Notes under the pieces: model-generated
Databases searched by the model: none
Seen by the model: only the letters and a program-made list of their open reading frames with translations
What the model was told of the DNA's origin: nothing
Assembly: GCF_023091225.1 (NCBI RefSeq)
Contig: NZ_JAHWXM010000001.1
Span: forward strand, 1,860,001-1,924,000
Source: Microbacterium galbinum
GTDB taxonomy: Bacteria; Actinomycetota; Actinomycetes; Actinomycetales; Microbacteriaceae
Reading direction: 5' to 3'
Length of the DNA stretch: 64,000 bases
In this document: one piece after another, positions 34,750-43,732 of the stretch
Position numbering within the stretch: position 1 is the first letter of the stretch
Layout: the number at the start of each line of letters is the position of its first letter
Made by a program: the position numbers and the translations under genes

Positions 34750-35448
34750 CTACACCTCGACGATGCGCGGCGGGGGAGGCGGGGCGAGCTGGCGCTTCGG
34801 CACCCCGTGCGCCTCGCGGTGCAGCCGCTCCATCCGGGTGTCGAGTTCGGCGGCGGCCTCGGCCGCATCGCTCAGGCTGTCGACGAGATGCGAGGGCACC
34901 TGGTTCGAGAACTTGTAGTAGATCTTGTGCTCGAGGCTGGCCCAGAAGTCCATTGCGATCGTGCGGAACTGCACCTCGACCGGCACCGACAGCGCACCGG
35001 TCGAGAGGAACACCGGCACCTCGATGATCGCGTGCAGGCTCTTGTAGCCGTTGGGCTTGGGGGTGGCGATGTAGTCCTTCACGACCCGCACCGTGATGTC
35101 GTCCTGCGCGGTGAGCAGATCGAACAGCCGGTAGACGTCGGCGACGAAGCTGCACGTGACGCGGACGCCCGCGATGTCGGTGATCTCGGAGCGGATGAGC
35201 TCGAAGTCGGGCTCGTCGATGCCCTTGCGCGCGAGCTTCTCGACGATGCTGTCGGGAGACTTCAGCCGGCTCTTGACGTGCTCGATCGGGTTGTACGCGT
35301 GGTCGTGGGTGAACTCGTCGCGCAGGATCGAGATCTTCGTCTCGACCTCGCGCATGCCGAACTCGTACTCGCGCAGGAACCGCTGGAACTGGTCCCGCAG
35401 GGCCTTGGTCTCCTGGATCGAGATCTCATCGACGGGGAGGGTGGTCAT
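34750..35448 (-). CDS. Small alarmone synthetase (RelA/SpoT domain)
   Basis: A 232-residue cytosolic (p)ppGpp synthetase lacking hydrolase and regulatory domains. Synthetase motifs: 'DIAGVRVTCSFVADVYRL' near residue 90, 'PNGYKSLHAIIEVP' near 130 and 'VEVQFRTIAMDFWASLEHK' near 155. The tail is Pro-rich (APPPPPPR). It is divergent from the KimA-like K+ permease gene across 148 bp. Confidence 0.92.
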   Translation of the reverse strand: MTTLPVDEISIQETKALRDQFQRFLREYEFGMREVETKISILRDEFTHDHAYNPIEHVKSRLKSPDSIVEKLARKGIDEPDFELIRSEITDIAGVRVTCSFVADVYRLFDLLTAQDDITVRVVKDYIATPKPNGYKSLHAIIEVPVFLSTGALSVPVEVQFRTIAMDFWASLEHKIYYKFSNQVPSHLVDSLSDAAEAAAELDTRMERLHREAHGVPKRQLAPPPPPRIVEV

Positions 35449-35504
35449 GATGTCGACGTTATCCACCCGTGATCGGAAACGGCTGTGCATCCGTCCGTCC
35501 GCCG

Positions 35505-35580
35505 CGTGAGGATTTCGTGAGGGCGCCCGCCCGGGCCGTAGGGATTCCGTGAGGATGCCGTCAGGATGCCGTTCGGCAGG
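35505..35580. promoter_or_regulatory. 11-bp-periodic direct repeat array, candidate KdpE-type operator
   Basis: Units resembling CGTGAGGATGC start at 35505, 35516, 35537, 35548, 35559 and 35570: five of six spacings are 11 bp or a near multiple. OmpR/PhoB-family regulators bind such direct repeats at one-turn spacing. The array ends 16 bp before the KimA-like start. The same unit pair occurs upstream of the kdp genes (39026-39047). Confidence 0.6.
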
Positions 35581-35596
35581 AGTAGTGTCGCCGGAC

Positions 35597-37666
35597 GTGT
35601 CGGAAGAATTCAGAGAGGGCGGCGATGCGCCGGCGGTCAAGCGCATCCTCATCGGCGAACCCCTGACGAGCGCCCAGGTCGACGACCAGTTGCTGCCGAA
35701 GCGCATGGCCCTGCCGATCTTCGCGTCGGATGCCCTCAGCTCGGTCGCCTACGCCCCGCAGGAACTCGTGATGATCCTGCTGATCGGCGGGCTCACGTTC
35801 CTCTCCTTCACCCCGCTCGTCGCGGTGGCGGTCGTGGTGCTGCTGATCGTGGTCGTGCTCAGTTACCGCCAGCTCATCAAGGCGTATCCCTCGGGCGGCG
35901 GCGACTACGAGGTCGCCTCGAAGAACCTGGGCGAGATCCCCGGCGTGATCGTGGCGGCCGCCCTGCTCGTCGATTACGTGCTGACGGTCGCGGTGTCGGT
36001 CGCGTCCGGTGTCGACAACATCATCTCGGCGCTGCCCGGCCTCGACCCGTTCCGCGTGGAGCTGGCGGTCGGGTTCGTGATCCTCATCATCATCGTGAAC
36101 CTGCGCGGGGTGCGCGAGGCATCCCTCGTCTTCGCGATCCCCACCTACGTCTTCATCGGCTCGGTCGGGTTGATGATCGTGACCGGACTGGTGCGCACGT
36201 TCCTCGGCGATGCGCCGGTCGCCTCCAGTGCCGACTTCTCGGTGCAGGCCGAGAACCTCAGCCAGGCCGCGGTGATCCTGCTGATCCTGCGCGCCTTCTC
36301 GAGCGGATGCTCCGCCCTCACCGGCGTCGAGGCCGTGTCGAACGGGGTGCCCGCCTTCCGCGCGCCGAAGGTGCGCAACGCGCAGTCCACCCTGGTGCTC
36401 ATGGGCACGATCGCGATCTGCCTGTTCTCGGGCCTCACCGCCCTCGCGCTCATCACCGGCGTGCACTACGCCGAGAACCCCTGCGATCTCATCGGCTTCG
36501 ACTGCACGAACCCGCAACCCAGCCTCATGGCGCAGATCGCTTCCGCGACGTTCGGCGGTGGGAGCATCCTGTTCTTCGTCGTGCAGGCCGCCACCGCGTG
36601 CGTGCTGCTGCTCGCGGCCAACACCGCGTTCAACGGATTCCCGCTGCTGGGCGCCGTGCTCGCCCGCGACGGCTACGCCCCGAAGTCGCTCAACACCCGC
36701 GGCGACCGCCTGGTGTTCTCGAACGGCATGATTCTGCTGGGCATCGCCGCGATCGTCGTGCTCGTGGTGTTCCAGGCGAAGCTGACGACGCTGATCCAGC
36801 TGTACATCATCGGCGTGTTCGTGTCGTTCTCGCTCGGCCAGATCGGCATGGTGCGGCACTGGCGGCGCGTGCTGCGCGGGCACGGCGCGGCCTCTCACGA
36901 CGGGGCCGCGGCATCCGATCGCCGATCCGCCCGCGTGGGCCTGGTCATCAACTCCGCCGGCGCGACGCTCACCGTGCTGGTGCTCCTCATCGTCACGATC
37001 ACGAAGTTCACGCACGGCGCGTACCTGGTGTTCTTCGCCATCCCGATCCTCGCGTTCCTCATGCTCGGCGTGAAGCGGTACTACCGCGACGTCGACCACG
37101 AGATCGCGATCGACGACACGACGCGGTTCGGGGCATCCGGCGACGTCGCCATCGTGCTCGTCAACCACCTGCAGAAGCCGGTCATGAAGGCCATCGACTA
37201 CGCGATCGCCGCGAAGCACGACAAGACCCTGGCCGTGCACGTGGCCGTCTCGGCGGATGCCGCCGCCGCCGTGCAGAAGGACTGGAAGGACCACCTCGTG
37301 CCGATCCCGCTGGTGATCGTCGAGTCGCCGTACCGGTCGTTCGCGCAGCCGGTCACGCAGTTCATCACGCAGTACCGCGAGAAGCACGGCTCGTCGGTGG
37401 TGACCGTCTACCTGCCGCAGTACATCGTCGGGCACTGGTGGGAATCGTTCCTGCACAACCGCCGCGCCCGCCGTCTCGCGAACCAGCTCATGCTGGTGCA
37501 CGGCGTCTCGATCACGCTCGTGCCGTGGCTGCTCGACTCGTCGGAGCTCATCTACGGCCGTCGCTCCCGCCCGCTGCCCGGGCAGGAGCGAGCCGGTCGC
37601 CCCGTCGCCCCGGTGGTCGTCTCGGGTCGCCGTGCCCACCGGCCGGAGGGTCCGCCGCAGGAGTAG
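35597..37666 (+). CDS. APC-superfamily permease, KimA-like (potassium uptake)
   Basis: A 689-residue membrane protein. Its N-terminus 'IGEPLTSAQVDDQLLPKRMA' and 'FASDALSSVAYAPQE' match the KimA/YdaO group of APC transporters. Twelve predicted helices run to about residue 500, followed by a cytoplasmic domain of 180 residues with a universal-stress-protein-like fold; in Bacillus KimA this part binds c-di-AMP. KimA imports K+. The GTG at 35597 is chosen as the start over upstream codons that lie in the repeat array. Confidence 0.8.
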   Translation: MSEEFREGGDAPAVKRILIGEPLTSAQVDDQLLPKRMALPIFASDALSSVAYAPQELVMILLIGGLTFLSFTPLVAVAVVVLLIVVVLSYRQLIKAYPSGGGDYEVASKNLGEIPGVIVAAALLVDYVLTVAVSVASGVDNIISALPGLDPFRVELAVGFVILIIIVNLRGVREASLVFAIPTYVFIGSVGLMIVTGLVRTFLGDAPVASSADFSVQAENLSQAAVILLILRAFSSGCSALTGVEAVSNGVPAFRAPKVRNAQSTLVLMGTIAICLFSGLTALALITGVHYAENPCDLIGFDCTNPQPSLMAQIASATFGGGSILFFVVQAATACVLLLAANTAFNGFPLLGAVLARDGYAPKSLNTRGDRLVFSNGMILLGIAAIVVLVVFQAKLTTLIQLYIIGVFVSFSLGQIGMVRHWRRVLRGHGAASHDGAAASDRRSARVGLVINSAGATLTVLVLLIVTITKFTHGAYLVFFAIPILAFLMLGVKRYYRDVDHEIAIDDTTRFGASGDVAIVLVNHLQKPVMKAIDYAIAAKHDKTLAVHVAVSADAAAAVQKDWKDHLVPIPLVIVESPYRSFAQPVTQFITQYREKHGSSVVTVYLPQYIVGHWWESFLHNRRARRLANQLMLVHGVSITLVPWLLDSSELIYGRRSRPLPGQERAGRPVAPVVVSGRRAHRPEGPPQE

Positions 37667-37685
37667 GTCGCGTCTCTTCGGAGGC

Positions 37686-37770
37686 GGAGCTCTCGGCGTT
37701 GGGCGGAGTTCTCGCCGTTGGGCGGAAGAATCGGACGAGAACATCCGCCTGACAGGGAGTTCTCCGCCCA
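37686..37770. repeat. Intergenic element with tandem 19-bp units and inverted end
   Basis: Two tandem 19-bp units (GGAGCTCTCGGCGTTGGGC and GGAGTTCTCGCCGTTGGGC, two mismatches) lie at 37686-37723. The segment TGGGCGGAG (37700-37708) pairs with CTCCGCCCA (37762-37770). It lies between the convergent KimA-like and ArsB/NhaD-like genes. Confidence 0.65.
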
Positions 37771-37782
37771 TCGACGTGCGAC

Positions 37783-38952
37783 TCACGCCACCAGCAGCAG
37801 CGCCAGTACCGCCACCGCGACGGTCGGGATCGCCGCGATCGCACCCCACATCATGAACCGGCCCCAGCGGATCTCGACGCCGAGAGCGGTGATCCGGTGG
37901 TGCCACAGCAGGGTCGCGAGCGATGCCCACGGCGTGATGAGCGGACCGAGGTTCACTCCGATCAGCAGTGCCATGAGCGCGACGGGGTCGCCGGCCGCGG
38001 GCTCGAGCACGAGATAGGCCGGCAGGTTGTTGATCGCGTTGGCGCTGACCGCGCCGAGAGCGGCGAGACGGAAGAGGTCGCCAGGACCGTCGCCGGCGAT
38101 CGGGGTCGTCAGGAAGTCCAGGATGCCGCGGGCGTGGAGCGTCTCGACGATCACGAACAGGGCCCCCGCGAGCGCGAGCGCCTGCCAGGGTACGAGACCG
38201 AGCCGCAGCGCACGGCGCCGACGCACGGCGAACAGCACGATCAGCGCGAGGGCGGCGACGGATGCCGGGATCCACACGTCGTGCGTGAGGGCGAGCAGCG
38301 GCATGAGCACGACCAGGATGCCGGTGGCCGACCAGAAGAGCACGGGATCGGCCGAGCGGCGCGGCGGCGGCACCTCGTAGGCCGAGAACAGAGTGCGCCG
38401 ATGCACGAGGGTGAGGATCGCCACCGGGATCAGGATGCCGACGAGGGTGGGCGCCCAGCTCAGCGCGAAGAACGCCCCCGGACCGCCCATCTGCGACGCC
38501 GCGAGCAGGTTGGTGAGGTTCGACACCGGCAGAGCCAGCGATGCAGTGTTCGCGAGCCACACGGTCGCCAGCGCGAAGGGGATCGGCGGCACCCCGATGC
38601 TCTGCGCCAGCACCACCACCACGGGCGTGACGATCACGGCGGTCGTGTCGAGCGAGAGGAACACCGTGCTCACCACGGCGAGCGCGATCACGAGCCCCCA
38701 GAGCAACAGAACCCGGCCGCGACCCCAGCGGGCGAGGCGCTGGGCGACCACGTCGAACACGGCGGCGTCGCGGGCGAGCTCGGCGACGATCGTGATCGCG
38801 ACCACGAACCCGAGAACGGGCGCGATCCTCTCGCCGAGCGCCCCGGCATCCGCCCCCGGCAGGATGCCGGTGAGGACGCACACGACCGCGACCGCGACGA
38901 GCCCGCCGACGATCCACGTTCCGGCCCCGAGTCGCCGCGTCTTGTCTCCCAC
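37783..38952 (-). CDS. ArsB/NhaD-type ion transporter
   Basis: A 389-residue carrier with about ten helices. 'FLSLDTTAVIVTPVVVVLAQ' (Asp in a helix break) and 'LPVSNLTNLLAASQ' are the core motifs of the ion transporter superfamily (ArsB, NhaD, SLC13). The GTG at 38952 is preferred: a TATGCT box six bases upstream suggests a leaderless transcript. An ATG at 39009 would add 19 residues and overlap the kdp promoter. The substrate (arsenite, Na+ or another anion) is open. Confidence 0.75.
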   Translation of the reverse strand: MGDKTRRLGAGTWIVGGLVAVAVVCVLTGILPGADAGALGERIAPVLGFVVAITIVAELARDAAVFDVVAQRLARWGRGRVLLLWGLVIALAVVSTVFLSLDTTAVIVTPVVVVLAQSIGVPPIPFALATVWLANTASLALPVSNLTNLLAASQMGGPGAFFALSWAPTLVGILIPVAILTLVHRRTLFSAYEVPPPRRSADPVLFWSATGILVVLMPLLALTHDVWIPASVAALALIVLFAVRRRRALRLGLVPWQALALAGALFVIVETLHARGILDFLTTPIAGDGPGDLFRLAALGAVSANAINNLPAYLVLEPAAGDPVALMALLIGVNLGPLITPWASLATLLWHHRITALGVEIRWGRFMMWGAIAAIPTVAVAVLALLLVA

Positions 38953-39025
38953 CTCGTGAGCATAGATCTCCCGAGCCCCGGAGGAGCGGATGCCGTGAGC
39001 AAGGCGCATGCATCGGCGCGAGCAC

Positions 39026-39047
39026 CGTACGGGAACCGTGAGGATCG
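39026..39047. promoter_or_regulatory. Candidate KdpE-type site upstream of kdp
   Basis: Two adjacent 11-bp units, CGTACGGGAAC and CGTGAGGATCG, lie 37 bp before the first kdp-operon start. The second equals the consensus unit of the array at 35505-35580. A further CGTGAGC half-site lies at 38994. This is inference from sequence sharing. Confidence 0.5.
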
Positions 39048-39083
39048 TCGAATGCCCGGCGCCCGCGGAGTTGTATCGGTGAC

Positions 39084-39167
39084 GTGCTCGACATCCTCTA
39101 CCTCGCGCTGACTCTCGCGCTGTTCGCCCTCGTCTCGTTCGCCGCGAAGGGGGTGGAGAAGCTGTGA
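39084..39167 (+). CDS. 27-residue membrane peptide upstream of kdpF
   Basis: A tiny frame from GTG encodes a hydrophobic helix ([19 protein letters not shown]) ending in the charged tail KGVEKL. Its stop overlaps the kdpF start by four bases (GTGA), the same coupling as the rest of the operon. The helix-plus-KG.EKL pattern resembles unannotated peptides I recall before kdpF in other actinobacteria (memory, not checked). It may be an extra small subunit or regulator of the Kdp pump. Confidence 0.65.
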   Translation: MLDILYLALTLALFALVSFAAKGVEKL

Positions 39168-39253
39168 TCGTCTTCGAGATCATCGCCGCGGCCCTCGCCG
39201 CCGCGGCCGTCGTCTACCTCGTGATCGCCCTCGTCGCGGCGGAGCGCATCTGA
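39164..39253 (+). CDS. kdpF: Potassium-transporting ATPase small subunit KdpF
   Basis: A 29-residue single-helix peptide, '[19 protein letters not shown]' then '[10 protein letters not shown]'. The '..YLVIAL...ER.' end is the KdpF signature. It stabilises the KdpABC complex in E. coli. It starts on the GTGA overlap and its stop overlaps the kdpA ATG (TGATG). Confidence 0.88.
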   Translation: MIVFEIIAAALAAAAVVYLVIALVAAERI

Positions 39254-40932
39254 TGGGCGCCGAGATCTGGTTCGGCGTGCTGCAGGCCGCCGTCCTCATC
39301 GTCGCCCTCGTGCTGCTCTACCGCCCGCTCGGCGACTACATCGCGCACGTCTTCACGAGCCCGCGCGACGCCCGCGTCGAGCGCGGCGTGTACCGCGTGA
39401 TCGGCGTCGACCCGGCATCCGAGCAGACCTGGCGGGCCTACGCCCGCAGTGTGCTGGCGTTCTCGGTCGTGGGTCTGCTGCTCGTCTACGGACTGCAGCG
39501 GCTGCAGGCGTTCCTGCCCGAGTCGCTCGGCCTGCCCGCCGTGCCCGAGGGCCTGGCGTTCAACACCGCGGCGTCGTTCGTGGCCAACACCAACTGGCAG
39601 TCGTACTCGCCCGAGCAGACCATGGGCTACACCGTGCAGCTCGCAGGTCTCACGGTGCAGAACTTCGTGTCGGCGGCGGTGGGCCTCGCGGTCGCGGTCG
39701 CGCTGATCCGCGGCATCGCCCGCCGCGGCTCGACCACGATCGGCAACTTCTGGGTCGACCTCATCCGCGGACTCGGACGCCTGCTGCTGCCGATCTCGAT
39801 CCTCGCGGCGCTCGCCCTGCTCGCGGGCGGTGTCGTGCAGAACTTCGCCGGCTTCACCGACATCACCACGGTCGCGGGGAACCCGCAGACGATTCCGGGC
39901 GGACCCGTCGCCTCGCAGGAGGCCATCAAGCTGCTCGGCACGAACGGCGGCGGCTTCTTCAACGCCAACTCCGCGCACCCCTTCGAGAACCCCACCGGGT
40001 TCACCAACCTGCTGCAGATCCTGCTGATCCTCGCGATCCCGTTCGCGCTCCCCCGCACGTTCGGCCGCATGGTGGGCGACCACCGCCAGGGCTACGCGAT
40101 CGCCGCCGTGATGGGCACGATCTTCCTCGTCTCGACGTTCGCGCTCTCGGCTCTCGAACTCGCCGGCCGCGGCACCGCCCCCGAGCTCGCCGGAGCCGCG
40201 ATGGAGGGCAAGGAGGTGCGCTTCGGCATCCTGGGCTCGACCCTGTTCGGCAGCGCGAGCACCCTCACCTCCACCGGTGCGGTCAACTCGATGCACGACT
40301 CGTACACGGCGCTCGGCGGCATGATGCCGATGCTCAACATGATGCTCGGAGAGGTCGCCCCCGGTGGCGTCGGATCGGGTCTCTACGGAATGCTCGTCCT
40401 CGCGATCCTCGCCGTCTTCGTCGGCGGGCTGCTCGTGGGCCGCACGCCCGAGTACCTCGGCAAGCGCATCGGCCCGAAGGAGATCAAGCTCGCGAGCCTG
40501 TACATCCTCGTCACACCGACCCTCGTGCTCCTCGGTACGGCGCTGAGCTTCGCGATCCCCGGCATCCGGGCGGACGTCGAGGCCACCAGCATCCTGAACC
40601 CCGGTGTGCACGGCATGAGCGAGGTGCTCTACGCGTTCACGTCGGCGGCGAACAACAACGGCTCGGCGTTCGCCGGTCTCACCGCCAACACCCCGTGGTT
40701 CAACACCGCGCTCGGCGTGGCGATGCTGCTCGGGCGCTTCCTGCCGATCGTTCTCGTGCTCGCCCTGGCAGGTTCCTTCGCCGCGCAGGAGAAGGTGCCC
40801 GAGACCGTCGGCACCCTGCCCACCCACCGGCCGCAGTTCGTCGGCCTGCTCCTCGCCGTGACGGTCATCGTCACCGCGCTCACCTACTTCCCGGTGCTCA
40901 CCCTGGGCCCGCTCGCCGAAGGACTCGTCTGA
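39253..40932 (+). CDS. kdpA: Potassium-transporting ATPase subunit KdpA
   Basis: A 559-residue channel-like subunit that takes up K+. The four selectivity-filter regions are represented by segments such as '[20 protein letters not shown]' and '[16 protein letters not shown]'. About ten helices are present. Length and motifs are normal. Confidence 0.97.
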   Translation: MGAEIWFGVLQAAVLIVALVLLYRPLGDYIAHVFTSPRDARVERGVYRVIGVDPASEQTWRAYARSVLAFSVVGLLLVYGLQRLQAFLPESLGLPAVPEGLAFNTAASFVANTNWQSYSPEQTMGYTVQLAGLTVQNFVSAAVGLAVAVALIRGIARRGSTTIGNFWVDLIRGLGRLLLPISILAALALLAGGVVQNFAGFTDITTVAGNPQTIPGGPVASQEAIKLLGTNGGGFFNANSAHPFENPTGFTNLLQILLILAIPFALPRTFGRMVGDHRQGYAIAAVMGTIFLVSTFALSALELAGRGTAPELAGAAMEGKEVRFGILGSTLFGSASTLTSTGAVNSMHDSYTALGGMMPMLNMMLGEVAPGGVGSGLYGMLVLAILAVFVGGLLVGRTPEYLGKRIGPKEIKLASLYILVTPTLVLLGTALSFAIPGIRADVEATSILNPGVHGMSEVLYAFTSAANNNGSAFAGLTANTPWFNTALGVAMLLGRFLPIVLVLALAGSFAAQEKVPETVGTLPTHRPQFVGLLLAVTVIVTALTYFPVLTLGPLAEGLV

Positions 40933-40934
40933 CC

Positions 40935-43097
40935 ATGACACTCATCACCACTCGAGAAGCGGATGCCGCGGCATCCGCGCCGTCCACCGAGAAGGCGCCG
41001 CGCACGTTCGGCTGGCCGCAGCTCGCCGCCGCCCTGCCCGGTGCGCTGCGCAAGCTGAATCCCGCCGCCCTCGTGCGCAACCCCGTGATGCTGATCGTCT
41101 GGGTCGGCGCCGCGTTCACGACCGTGCTCGCGATCGCCGAGCCGTTCCTCGGCGGCCCCGGAGAGTCGGGCGGCACCCCCGTGCCCGCGCCGTTCACCGC
41201 CGGGATCGCCGTGTGGCTGTGGCTCACCGTGCTCTTCGCGAACGTCGCCGAGTCGGTCGCCGAGGGCCGCGGCAAGGCTCAGGCCGCGAGCCTGCGCAAG
41301 ACCCGCACGAGCACCATGGCGCGACGGGTGGTCGGATACGACGCCGCGACGGATGCTCTCGCCGCCCGCACCGAGACCGTCGAGGTCTCGTCGGCCGAAC
41401 TGCAGCGCGACGACCTCGTGATCGTCGAGGCGGGCGAGCTCATCCCGGGCGACGGCGACATCGTCGCGGGCATCGCGACCGTCGACGAGTCGGCGATCAC
41501 GGGCGAGAGCGCCCCGGTGATCCGCGAGTCGGGCGGCGATCGCAGCGCCGTCACCGGCGGTACGCGCGTGCTGTCCGACCGGATCGTCGTGCGCATCACC
41601 TCCCAGCCGGGCGAAACGTTCGTCGACCGCATGATCGCACTCGTCGAGGGTGCGAGCCGTCAGCGCACTCCCAACGAGATCGCGCTGAACATCCTGCTCG
41701 CGAGCCTGTCGATCGTGTTCGTGATCGTCGTGCTCGCCCTCAACCCGATCGCGTCGTACGCGGCGTCGCCGGTCAGCATCCCGGTGCTCATCGCCCTGCT
41801 CGTGTGCCTCATCCCGACGACGATCGGCGCGCTGCTCTCGGCCATCGGCATCGCCGGAATGGACCGCCTCGTGCAGCGCAACGTGCTCGCGATGTCGGGC
41901 CGCGCGGTCGAAGCCGCCGGAGACGTCACCACGCTCCTCCTCGACAAGACCGGAACGATCACCTACGGCAACCGCCGCGCCCACGAGGTGCTGCCGCTGC
42001 CCGGCGTCGACGCCGACGAGCTGCTGCGCGTCGCCGCTCTCGCCTCGCTCGCCGACCCCACGCCCGAGGGCGCGTCGATCGTCGATCTGGCGGCGAGCCG
42101 CGGCATCCGCATCGACGAGCAGACGGATGCCGTCGTCGTGCCGTTCACGGCGCAGACGCGCATGAGCGGCCTCGACCTCGCCGACGGCACGCAGATCCGC
42201 AAGGGCGCCAGCTCCGCGGTGCGGGCGTGGCTCTCCGAGGGCTCCGCCCAGACGGATGCCGAGCTGATGAGCCGCACGGATGCCGTCGCCTCCAGCGGCG
42301 GAACGCCCCTCGTCGTCGCGGTGAAGGGCCCTTCGGCAGGCTCCGGGACCGGCAAGGAGGAGATCCTCGGCGTCGTGCACCTGAAGGACATCGTCAAGGA
42401 CGGCCTCCGCGAGCGGTTCGACGAGCTGCGCAGCATGGGCATCCGCACCGTCATGATCACGGGCGACAACCCGCTCACCGCGAAGGCGATCGCCGCCGAG
42501 GCCGGGGTCGACGACTTCCTCGCCGAGGCGACCCCCGAAGACAAGCTCGCCCTCATCCGGCGCGAGCAGGAGGGCGGTCGTCTCGTCGCGATGACCGGCG
42601 ACGGCACGAACGACGCTCCGGCGCTCGCGCAGGCCGACGTCGGCGTGGCGATGAACACCGGTACGTCGGCGGCGAAGGAGGCCGGCAACATGGTCGACCT
42701 CGACTCCGACCCGACCAAGCTCATCGACATCGTGCGCATCGGCAAGCAACTGCTCATCACGCGCGGCGCCCTCACCACGTTCTCGCTCGCGAACGACATC
42801 GCCAAGTACTTCGCCATCATCCCGGCGATGTTCATGGGCGTCTTCCCCGGCCTCGCGGTGCTCAACGTCATGCAACTGCACTCCCCGGCATCCGCCGTGA
42901 CCAGCGCGATCATCTTCAACGCGATCGTGATCGTGTTCCTCATCCCGCTGGCGCTGCGCGGCGTGAAGTACCGCCCGGCGAGCGCCTCGCAGATCCTGCA
43001 GCGCAACCTGCTCGTCTACGGACTCGGCGGCGTGATCGCCCCGTTCATCGGCATCAAGCTGATCGACCTCGTCGTCAGCCTCCTCCCCGGCTTCTGA
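40935..43097 (+). CDS. kdpB: Potassium-transporting ATPase subunit KdpB
   Basis: A 720-residue P-type ATPase motor, about 40 residues longer than E. coli KdpB. Present are 'TGES' with the regulatory Ser, phosphorylation motif '[10 protein letters not shown]', 'TGDNPLTA' and '[11 protein letters not shown]'. Residues 465-474 ([10 protein letters not shown]) form a small insert in the nucleotide-binding domain whose DNA looks like a dispersed repeat (42326-42350). It starts two bases after kdpA. Confidence 0.97.
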   Translation: MTLITTREADAAASAPSTEKAPRTFGWPQLAAALPGALRKLNPAALVRNPVMLIVWVGAAFTTVLAIAEPFLGGPGESGGTPVPAPFTAGIAVWLWLTVLFANVAESVAEGRGKAQAASLRKTRTSTMARRVVGYDAATDALAARTETVEVSSAELQRDDLVIVEAGELIPGDGDIVAGIATVDESAITGESAPVIRESGGDRSAVTGGTRVLSDRIVVRITSQPGETFVDRMIALVEGASRQRTPNEIALNILLASLSIVFVIVVLALNPIASYAASPVSIPVLIALLVCLIPTTIGALLSAIGIAGMDRLVQRNVLAMSGRAVEAAGDVTTLLLDKTGTITYGNRRAHEVLPLPGVDADELLRVAALASLADPTPEGASIVDLAASRGIRIDEQTDAVVVPFTAQTRMSGLDLADGTQIRKGASSAVRAWLSEGSAQTDAELMSRTDAVASSGGTPLVVAVKGPSAGSGTGKEEILGVVHLKDIVKDGLRERFDELRSMGIRTVMITGDNPLTAKAIAAEAGVDDFLAEATPEDKLALIRREQEGGRLVAMTGDGTNDAPALAQADVGVAMNTGTSAAKEAGNMVDLDSDPTKLIDIVRIGKQLLITRGALTTFSLANDIAKYFAIIPAMFMGVFPGLAVLNVMQLHSPASAVTSAIIFNAIVIVFLIPLALRGVKYRPASASQILQRNLLVYGLGGVIAPFIGIKLIDLVVSLLPGF
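42326..42350 (+). repeat. Repeat-like insert within kdpB
   Basis: The segment containing CCCTTCGGCAGGCTCCGGGA reads in frame as a Gly/Ser/Thr loop. It resembles, with two base differences, a short 'CCCTTCGACAGGCTCAGGGA' repeat that I recall as common between genes in Microbacteriaceae. Identity as that repeat is from memory, not from this window. Confidence 0.5.
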
Positions 43098-43108
43098 AAG
43101 GCCCCCTC

Positions 43109-43732
43109 ATGTCGTCCACCCGCACCACCGTCCGCACCGCGGGCGTCGCCGTCCGCGCGATGCTCGTCCTCACCCTCGTGCTCGGCGTCGGTTACACGCT
43201 CGTCGTCACCGGCATCGGCCAGCTGATCCTGCCCGCGCAGGCGAACGGCTCACCCCTCGCCGACGACAGGGGCAGCGCGCTGATCGGCCAGTCCTTTGCT
43301 TCGACGGAGCTCAGCACAGGCACGGCCGACGGCGACGCGCTTCCCGAGTACTTCCAGTCCCGCCCTTCGGCCGCCGGCGACGGCTACGACGGCGCGGCCT
43401 CCAGCGGCAGCAACCTCGGCCCGGAGAACGCCGACCTGATCGCCGCGATCGAGGAGCGCACAGCCACCATCGCCGAGCGCGAGGGCGTGAGCCCCGCCGA
43501 GGTGCCGGCCGACGCGGTGACGGCATCCGGCTCGGGACTCGACCCGCACATCAGCGTCGCGTACGCCCTGCTGCAGGTGCCGCGGGTGGCGGAGGCCCGA
43601 GGTCTCTCCGACGGCGCGGTGCGCGCGCTCGTGGAGTCTAGGATTCAAGGGCGGGATCTGGGATTCCTCGGCGAAGAGCGCATCAACGTCGCCGAACTCA
43701 ATCTCGCGCTCGATGAGCGGGAGGGCGAATGA
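43109..43732 (+). CDS. kdpC: Potassium-transporting ATPase subunit KdpC
   Basis: A 207-residue subunit with one N-terminal helix. Motifs: 'GSALIGQSF', 'YFQSRPSAAGDGYDG', 'SGSGLDPHISV' and 'LNLALDE'. Between 'IGQSF' and 'LPEYFQSRPS' there is an extra low-complexity segment (ASTELSTGTADGDA) not usual in the family, whose DNA resembles a dispersed repeat. The next gene overlaps it by four bases. Confidence 0.96.
   Translation: MSSTRTTVRTAGVAVRAMLVLTLVLGVGYTLVVTGIGQLILPAQANGSPLADDRGSALIGQSFASTELSTGTADGDALPEYFQSRPSAAGDGYDGAASSGSNLGPENADLIAAIEERTATIAEREGVSPAEVPADAVTASGSGLDPHISVAYALLQVPRVAEARGLSDGAVRALVESRIQGRDLGFLGEERINVAELNLALDEREGE
43298..43320 (+). repeat. Repeat-like insert within kdpC
   Basis: The DNA CTTCGACGGAGCTCAGCACA encodes residues 64-71 (ASTELSTG) in frame. 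Like the kdpB insert it has a TTCG...GCTC...G core with partial dyad symmetry, and sits where the family normally has no extra residues. Confidence 0.5.

Noticed and set aside
38953..39009. ATG at 39009 as the start of the ArsB/NhaD-like gene
   Set aside because: The added residues are not hydrophobic or family-like and would run into the kdp upstream region; the GTG at 38952 has a leaderless-type TATGCT box.
35561..39094. An 1177-codon minus-strand frame across the KimA-like and ArsB/NhaD-like genes
   Set aside because: It covers two genes with clear family motifs on other frames, and its translation is compositionally biased with no domain.
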